The translations under genes and the position numbers were made by a program. Below the pieces are notes generated by a model. It saw only the letters and a program-made list of their open reading frames with translations, searched no databases and was not told the DNA's origin. A stretch of 8,625 nucleotides of DNA, taken from Comamonadaceae bacterium. Lineage in GTDB: Bacteria; Pseudomonadota; Gammaproteobacteria; Burkholderiales; Burkholderiaceae_C. This document shows positions 1 through 4,156 of this stretch, piece by piece; the stretch's first letter is position 1, and each line of letters begins with the position of its first letter. The stretch lies in contig CANCCE010000115.1 of the NCBI GenBank assembly GCA_947374505.1, positions 1-8,625 of the forward strand. Reading direction: 5' to 3'.

Positions 1-804
1 GCGCTGGGCCAGACCTTCGTGCCCGACAACAAGGCCGGCGGCAACAGCATCATCGGACTCAATGCCTGCGCCAAGGCGCCGCCCGACGGCTACGTGCTGT
101 CGCTGCTGACCGGCAGTGCCACCGTCAACGTGTCGCTGCAAGGCACCAAGCAGCCGTACGACCTGCAGAAGGACCTGGCCCCGATCACGCAGATCACGGT
201 GCAACCCTATGCGCTGGTCGTCAACCCGAAGGTGCCGGTCAAGAACTTAGCCGAGCTGATCGCGCTCGCCAAGGCCAATCCGGGCATGCTGAACTACGGG
301 TCTTCGGGCCACGGCGGCATCAGCCACCTGGCCGGCGAACTCTTGTGCTCGATGGCCAAGATCAAGATGACACACGTGCCGTACAAGGGCGGCTTTCCGG
401 CGCTGAACGACGTGGTCTCCGGCCAGATCAACATGATGTGTTCATCACAGTTGCAGGCGCAACCGTACACCTCGACCGGCCGCCTCAGGATAATTGGGGT
501 GACCACCGCACGCCGCTCGCCCGCAGCGCCCGACGTGCCCACCCTGTCGGAGGCCGGCGTGCCGGGCTACGACATCGCCGGTTGGTACGGCTTAGCGGCG
601 CCAGGCGCCACGCCGCCTGCGATCATCGACAAACTCCAGCAGGAGATCGCCAAGATCCTGAAGATGCCCGACGTGAAGGAGAAGCTCGCGCTCGACGGGT
701 CGGAGGCGGTCGGCAGCACGCCAGCGCAGTTCAAGGAACACATCCGGGCCGAGGTCGACAAATGGCGCGGCCTTATCCAATCATCGGGCGTCACCGGTGC
801 ATGA
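1..804 (+). CDS. Bug/TctC-family tripartite tricarboxylate transporter substrate-binding protein, 5' partial
   Basis: This is the C-terminal part (about 267 residues) of a periplasmic solute receptor. The frame is open to the window edge, so the signal peptide and the first 50 or so residues lie outside. The family binds carboxylates or related small anions and hands them to a TctA/TctB-type permease. Family hallmarks visible are the N-lobe PDN-GG pattern, KAPPDGY, YDLQKDLAPITQ, the NYGSSG loop, HVPYKGG-PALNDV-SGQ, a GRLRIIGVTT-RR-PDVPT-EAGVPG stretch, and the closing TPAQFKEHI-AEVDKW helix. It ends with TGA at 802-804, inside an ATGA overlap. The cupin gene begins 37 bases later, so the two are probably cotranscribed. 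Base composition is clearly more GC-rich than the genes after 1711. The family call is secure; the ligand cannot be read from sequence. Confidence 0.93.
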   Translation, partial: ALGQTFVPDNKAGGNSIIGLNACAKAPPDGYVLSLLTGSATVNVSLQGTKQPYDLQKDLAPITQITVQPYALVVNPKVPVKNLAELIALAKANPGMLNYGSSGHGGISHLAGELLCSMAKIKMTHVPYKGGFPALNDVVSGQINMMCSSQLQAQPYTSTGRLRIIGVTTARRSPAAPDVPTLSEAGVPGYDIAGWYGLAAPGATPPAIIDKLQQEIAKILKMPDVKEKLALDGSEAVGSTPAQFKEHIRAEVDKWRGLIQSSGVTGA

Positions 805-845
805 ACCCGCGCTTGATGGCACAGACAACAGGATACCCAGCATGA
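801..845 (+). other. 14-codon mini-ORF bridging receptor and cupin genes by two ATGA overlaps
   Basis: The ATG at 801-803 overlaps the receptor stop (TGA 802-804). Its frame runs 14 codons to a TGA at 843-845, which overlaps the ATG of the cupin gene (842-844). Such a chain could let terminating ribosomes re-initiate twice and couple translation of the two genes. No known peptide is recognised and the arrangement may be chance. An AGGA inside the mini-ORF could also serve the cupin start directly. Confidence 0.2.
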
Positions 846-1612
846 CATCAATCACCTCCGTGGAAGAAGCGATGGTCCGTCGCTTGAGCCGTCCCAACCG
901 GCCCGCTGGAAACTTTCGCACCCAGTTCATGGGTGAAGATCGCCACAAGGGCGAGAAACCCGACCTCACGCAGGCTTCTCCCATCGCCTATCTCGTGGAG
1001 CAAGGGCCGTACGGCGAGTTGCGGGCCCACTTCCACGAGGCCGATCAGTTCCAGATTTTCGTCACCGGTAACGGCCGCATCGGCGGGCATAGCGCGGCGC
1101 CCGGCATGGGCCATTTCGTCGGGCCGTTTTCGGGCTACGGCCCCATCGTGGGCGGGGAAGAGGGCGTGGCCTACATGACGCTGCGCAACACTTGGGATCC
1201 GGGCGCACAGTTCCTGCCCGAGAACTTGGAGAAGATCCGCGCCAAGCGCTCCGGTCGACGCGAAGTCACTTTTCAGGTGCCTGCACCGGTGGACGATGTC
1301 GAGTTGGGTGCGCTGCGCAAGATGAGCGTCTTGCCGCTGATCATGCCGCAGCCGGACGGGTTGGCCGCGTCGTCCTACGTGCTGTCGCCTGGCGCGAGCG
1401 TCACCGGTCCGGACGCCGCCGAGGGTGGTGGGCAGTTCTGGCTGGTGATGGCGGGCCAGATGCTCGACGCCGAGCAGGGCCACCCGCTACAAAGGCTCTC
1501 GATGGCGTTCGTCAGGCCGGAGGACCCGCCGTACGTCGTGCAGGCCGGCTCGGGCGGCTTGCACGTGGTGCTACTGCAGTTCCCACGCTTCCAAGCACCA
1601 GCGATCCACTGA
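842..1612 (+). CDS. Cupin-fold protein of unknown function
   Basis: Encodes 256 residues from the ATG at 842; an AGGA lies about 9 bases upstream. An in-frame GTG at 797 would add 15 residues and overlap the receptor gene, but it has no better ribosome site. A first cupin barrel is indicated by H63-x-H65 followed three residues later by Q69 and then by G76. This matches cupin motif 1 with the usual metal-ligand Glu replaced by Gln. H91 may be a further ligand. The second half (about 160-256) has strand-rich, Gly/Pro-spaced sequence ending GGLHVVLLQFP and resembles a second barrel without the histidine cluster, so a bicupin is likely. There is no signal peptide or membrane segment, so it is probably cytoplasmic. 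Linkage to a Bug receptor suggests a role in using the imported compound, but substrate and reaction are unknown. A coding-like stretch continues in frame after the stop. Confidence 0.75.
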   Translation: MTSITSVEEAMVRRLSRPNRPAGNFRTQFMGEDRHKGEKPDLTQASPIAYLVEQGPYGELRAHFHEADQFQIFVTGNGRIGGHSAAPGMGHFVGPFSGYGPIVGGEEGVAYMTLRNTWDPGAQFLPENLEKIRAKRSGRREVTFQVPAPVDDVELGALRKMSVLPLIMPQPDGLAASSYVLSPGASVTGPDAAEGGGQFWLVMAGQMLDAEQGHPLQRLSMAFVRPEDPPYVVQAGSGGLHVVLLQFPRFQAPAIH

Positions 1613-1714
1613 GCGAACCTCGGCCTCGCGGCCCAAGGCGCAAGCGCGATCGGCGACTCGCCGCTGCCCCTGATGACGCAGGGGATGTTGGGTTGCAAAT
1701 TCAATCAGGATTAA
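1613..1714 (+). pseudogene. In-frame coding-like tail after the cupin stop
   Basis: Immediately after the cupin TGA (1610-1612) the same frame stays open for 33 codons, to a TAA at 1712-1714. 27 of these 33 codons end in G or C, the third-position bias of the GC-rich genes upstream. The reading (ANLGLAAQ..., ending in LGCKFNQD) looks protein-like. The TAA shares its bases with the SDR stop on the other strand. It may be the remnant C-terminus of a lost gene, a readthrough extension, or chance. I do not recognise the peptide. Confidence 0.3.
1651..1684. terminator. Two adjacent GC-rich hairpins between convergent genes
   Basis: CGGCG (1651-1655) pairs with CGCCG (1659-1663) around a 3-base loop, and CCCCTG (1667-1672) pairs with CAGGGG (1679-1684) around a 6-base loop. 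They sit between the convergent cupin and SDR genes, where a bidirectional terminator would be expected. Neither side carries a T-run, so this is not a canonical intrinsic terminator. Confidence 0.25.
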
Positions 1715-2466
1715 AAGGCGTACTTTCGCAACCCGCCATCCACCGGGATCACAGCCCCCGTGATGTACGAAGCCACAGGCGAAGCCAAAAATACCGCCAG
1801 CGCTGCCAACTCCTCCGGCTCGCCATAACGCCCTACGGGAATTGCTGTACGGGATTGTTCCGCGCGAAACTCCGGCGAATATTTGCGGCGGATTTGCTCG
1901 CTCATGATGCGTCCGGGCGGTATGCAGTTGACGGTGACGCCATGCGGGCCGACTTCGCGTGACAGGCCTTTTGACCAGGCATGTATCGCGGCCTTGGTTG
2001 GTGTGGCGGCGATCATGTGTTCGGGTTCGGATTTGCCGCTGATGTTGATGATGCGGCCCCATTTTCGCTGCATCATGCCGGTGAGGGCTGCGTGGGTAAG
2101 CTGGCGCACGCGGACGAAGTTGAGCGTCATTGATTCGTCCCATGCGCTGTCGGGCGTATCGACCTGGATACGTCCTTTGCTGCCGCCCGCGCTGTTGATG
2201 AGAATATCGATTTTGCCCATGGCTTTTTCAGCCGCCTGTGCCAGCCGCGTGGGCGCGTCTGGCTCAGTGATGTCGATCACTAAAATGTGCGGGGTTTTGT
2301 TGCCTGCGGCGGTGATTTCTGCGGCGAGTTCGTCGAGCAAGTTTTTGCGGCGGGCGACGATGCAGGTTTGCACGCCCTCAGCGGCGAGCGCTTTGGCAAT
2401 GGCGCGACCTATTCCCTGGCTTGCGCCTGTGACTAAGGCGGTTTTGTCGATGAGCTGTAAGTTCAT
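1711..2466 (-). CDS. SDR-family oxidoreductase lacking the usual catalytic Tyr
   Basis: A 251-residue classical-length short-chain dehydrogenase/reductase. The Rossmann nucleotide site is complete: TGASQGIG (13-20), D65 in the VIDIT segment, NSAG (91-94, with Ser instead of the second Asn), and the structural Asn N116. The active-site region is odd. Ser143 (NISG) and Lys158 (PTKAA) are present, but the residue four before the Lys is Ala154, not Tyr, and the Ser-Lys spacing is two shorter than in S-x12-Y-x3-K. The end is typical (GEPEELA, ITGAVIPVDGG). I chose ATG 2466; a GTG at 2496 would add ten residues, and neither start has a clear Shine-Dalgarno. It lies 73 bases after the MetE-like gene on the same strand and is probably cotranscribed with it. 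The fold is secure; a standard ketone or alcohol reaction is doubtful without Tyr, and I cannot name a substrate. Confidence 0.88.
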   Translation of the reverse strand: MNLQLIDKTALVTGASQGIGRAIAKALAAEGVQTCIVARRKNLLDELAAEITAAGNKTPHILVIDITEPDAPTRLAQAAEKAMGKIDILINSAGGSKGRIQVDTPDSAWDESMTLNFVRVRQLTHAALTGMMQRKWGRIINISGKSEPEHMIAATPTKAAIHAWSKGLSREVGPHGVTVNCIPPGRIMSEQIRRKYSPEFRAEQSRTAIPVGRYGEPEELAALAVFLASPVASYITGAVIPVDGGLRKYAF

Positions 2467-2539
2467 GATTTTATTTAATAAGGTGGATTCAAACACGAAA
2501 TGAAACGTTGGCCAGCCGCCTTGGTGCCACGACTTGCGC

Positions 2540-3586
2540 CTAAGCGCCTAGCTCCGCGCGTACAAGTTGTGCACCTTGCGCTAGAGCACAGAGTTTTCCG
2601 AAAGCGATGTCGCGGGGGAGGTACTTCATGCCACAGTCTGGCGCAGGGATCAATTGCTCGGCTTTGACATATTTCAAACCCGCCCGAATACGGCTGGCCA
2701 CCTGCTCAGCCGTTTCGATTTGCAGATTGCCCAAGTCCAACACCCCAAGCATGATTTTTTTACCCGCCAAGTCTGCCAGCACACCCAGGTCCAGTTTGGG
2801 TTGCGCCGCTTCAATCGAAATTTGCGTGGCAATCGAATCACTTAAGCCGGGTAGAAACGAATAGCCTGTGGGCTTTTGCCCTTTCACCACCGCTGCATAG
2901 CCAAAGCACAGGTGCACCACAGTGGGCACGCTGATGCCTTGTAGCGCACGGTTAATGGCTTTGACGGCATAACGGTTAGCGGCATCCGGGTTGTGCCGCA
3001 ACCAAGGCTCGTCAAGTTGAATGAAGTCGGCACCTGCTGCTTGCAAGGCCAGTGCTTCGGCATTCACGGCCGCAGCAAAATCCATGACCATCGCCTCTTC
3101 GTCATGGTAATACTCGTCTTTGGCTTGCTGGCCCATCGTGAAAGGGCCTGGCAGTGTGGCCTTGGTCAAGCGGTCAGTGTGATTTTTTAAAAATGTAAAG
3201 TCATCGACCTCCACCGAGTACGCGCGCGCGATCTTGCCAACGACCCGCGGGATCAGAGTCTCAAGTCCGTTTTTGGAGCGAATGGCCGCAGGGTTGTCAT
3301 CATCGACGCCATCCAATGCATTGGCAAAACGATTTGAATAGCTTTCGCGTCTGATCTCGCCGTCCGTGATGATGTCGATGCCTGCGCGTTCCATGTCCTG
3401 AATGGCCAGTCGTGTCGCGTCATCTTGGGCGGCTTGAAGTTGCTCTGGCGCGATGCGCCAAAGTTCGTGCAGGCGTGTGCGCGGCACCCCTTGCGCGAGC
3501 AGTGCATGGTCAACCAACCATGCGGGTTGGGGGTAACTGCCGACAACGGTTGTCGGGAGGATTTTTGTGGGTGTGCTTGTCGTCAT
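2540..3586 (-). CDS. Cobalamin-independent methionine synthase-like (MetE C-terminal domain) methyltransferase
   Basis: A 348-residue protein matching only the catalytic C-terminal barrel of MetE, which is about 750 residues when full length. The barrel transfers a methyl group to a zinc-bound thiolate, homocysteine in MetE. All four zinc ligands expected from MetE are seen: H225 and C227 (VVHLCFG), E259 (ISIEA) and C318 (PDCGMK). The substrate-site motif IQLDEPWLR (189-197) and the N-terminal GSYPQP and TDGEIRRESY segments are also present. The upstream frame is open to 3697, but ATG 3586 is preferred because the earlier codons are not family-like and overlap a strong promoter (3669-3697). 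The N-terminal MetE half that helps bind polyglutamyl folate is absent. Alternatives are a folate-independent core methionine synthase (Mes-type), an epoxyalkane:coenzyme M transferase-like enzyme, or another thiol alkyltransferase. The family is secure; the substrate is open. Confidence 0.88.
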   Translation of the reverse strand: MTTSTPTKILPTTVVGSYPQPAWLVDHALLAQGVPRTRLHELWRIAPEQLQAAQDDATRLAIQDMERAGIDIITDGEIRRESYSNRFANALDGVDDDNPAAIRSKNGLETLIPRVVGKIARAYSVEVDDFTFLKNHTDRLTKATLPGPFTMGQQAKDEYYHDEEAMVMDFAAAVNAEALALQAAGADFIQLDEPWLRHNPDAANRYAVKAINRALQGISVPTVVHLCFGYAAVVKGQKPTGYSFLPGLSDSIATQISIEAAQPKLDLGVLADLAGKKIMLGVLDLGNLQIETAEQVASRIRAGLKYVKAEQLIPAPDCGMKYLPRDIAFGKLCALAQGAQLVRAELGA

Positions 3587-3661
3587 ACAAGAGAAGTTTG
3601 ATTTAAAAATTGTGAGCGAAGCCCTGAGGCACACGACTTTAAATCGCAAACCGCGGGCGTG
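3587..3661 (-). promoter_or_regulatory. Transcribed leader of the MetE-like gene with a weak hairpin
   Basis: If transcription starts about 7 bases beyond the -10 box, the leader is roughly 75 bases. It contains a modest stem, minus-strand GTGTGC (3629-3634) with GCTCAC (3612-3617), five of six positions pairing, followed two bases later by a run of five T. This could be a weak attenuator. I see no recognisable SAH, SAM or cobalamin riboswitch core. Confidence 0.2.
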
Positions 3662-3668
3662 GACGGTT

Positions 3669-3697
3669 TTTATATGCTGGTGAACCTGTATTGACAA
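3669..3697 (-). promoter_or_regulatory. Sigma70-type promoter for the MetE-like/SDR genes
   Basis: On the minus strand, TTGTCA (3692-3697) is followed after exactly 17 bases by TATAAA (3669-3674). Both boxes match consensus at five of six positions. The site lies about 80 bases upstream of the chosen ATG at 3586 and argues against the longer reading frame that would start at 3697. Confidence 0.6.
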
Positions 3698-3829
3698 GCG
3701 CTAAACGTTTGAAACTGATTTTTTTTAAATTAGCGTCGAGTGGAATTTGAAAAAATCAGAAGCTTCGACACAAAACCAAGCCAACTTGATTACGATCTGC
3801 TTCGGATATCATTTTTAACCACCCAGAAG

Positions 3830-3834
3830 AAGGA
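3830..3834 (+). promoter_or_regulatory. Ribosome binding site of the DUF1330 gene
   Basis: AAGGA at 3830-3834, 8 bases before the ATG at 3843, fixes that start. The rest of the 256-base divergent spacer (3587-3842) holds the minus-strand promoter and an AT-rich stretch near 3718-3732. A plus-strand TTGACA at 3691-3696 has no good -10 at the right distance, so the promoter of this gene is not clear. Confidence 0.6.
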
Positions 3835-3842
3835 TTCAGAAC

Positions 3843-4136
3843 ATGTCGAAAGCCTATTGGATATCAGCCTACCGCACCATCACCGACCCAGCCGCCATGG
3901 CGGCATATGGAAAGTTGGCCGGGCCAGCAATTCAAGCAGCAGGCGGTCGCTTTCTTGCGCGCGGAATGCCTGCCAAGGTCTACGAAGCGGGGCTTGAACA
4001 GCGGGCTGTACTGATCGAGTTCGATAGCATCGAGATGGCCATCGCCGCGCATGACAGTCCCGGCTACCAAGCCGCCTTAAAAGCCTTGGGCAACGGGGCC
4101 GAAAGAGACATACGCATCGTTGAAGCGTTGTCTTAA
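3843..4136 (+). CDS. DUF1330-family small protein
   Basis: A 97-residue protein of the length and pattern of DUF1330, a ferredoxin-like dimeric alpha/beta-barrel fold. Visible features are a first strand with YWISAYRTI, a helix with Y22 and GPAI, the GGRFLARG hairpin, the VLIEFDS strand, and a helix with AAHDSPGYQAALKAL. The last matches the family's A-W-x-S-P-x-Y-Q region, with His-Asp in place of the usual aromatic pair. It has its own Shine-Dalgarno and stands alone on its strand, convergent with the kinase, whose stop lies 20 bases away. It is probably cytoplasmic. DUF1330 members have no established reaction and often occur among catabolic genes. The family call is good; the function is unknown. 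Confidence 0.85.
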   Translation: MSKAYWISAYRTITDPAAMAAYGKLAGPAIQAAGGRFLARGMPAKVYEAGLEQRAVLIEFDSIEMAIAAHDSPGYQAALKALGNGAERDIRIVEALS

Positions 4137-4156
4137 TTCGTTGACGGAAGATCGAT

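Noticed and set aside
848..1483. 211-codon open frame on the minus strand
   Set aside because: Antisense to the cupin gene, Arg/His/Ala-rich as expected from a GC-rich shadow frame, with no family match.
1883..2503. 206-codon open frame on the plus strand
   Set aside because: Antisense to the SDR gene, which has clear cofactor and C-terminal motifs.
2540..3697. Longer start for the MetE-like gene at 3697
   Set aside because: The extra 37 residues are not family-like and the frame start coincides with the -35 box of a good promoter.
3691..3719. Plus-strand TTGACA as a promoter for the DUF1330 gene
   Set aside because: The hexamer is perfect, but no acceptable -10 box lies 16-18 bases downstream; the match follows from overlap with the -35 of the opposite-strand promoter.
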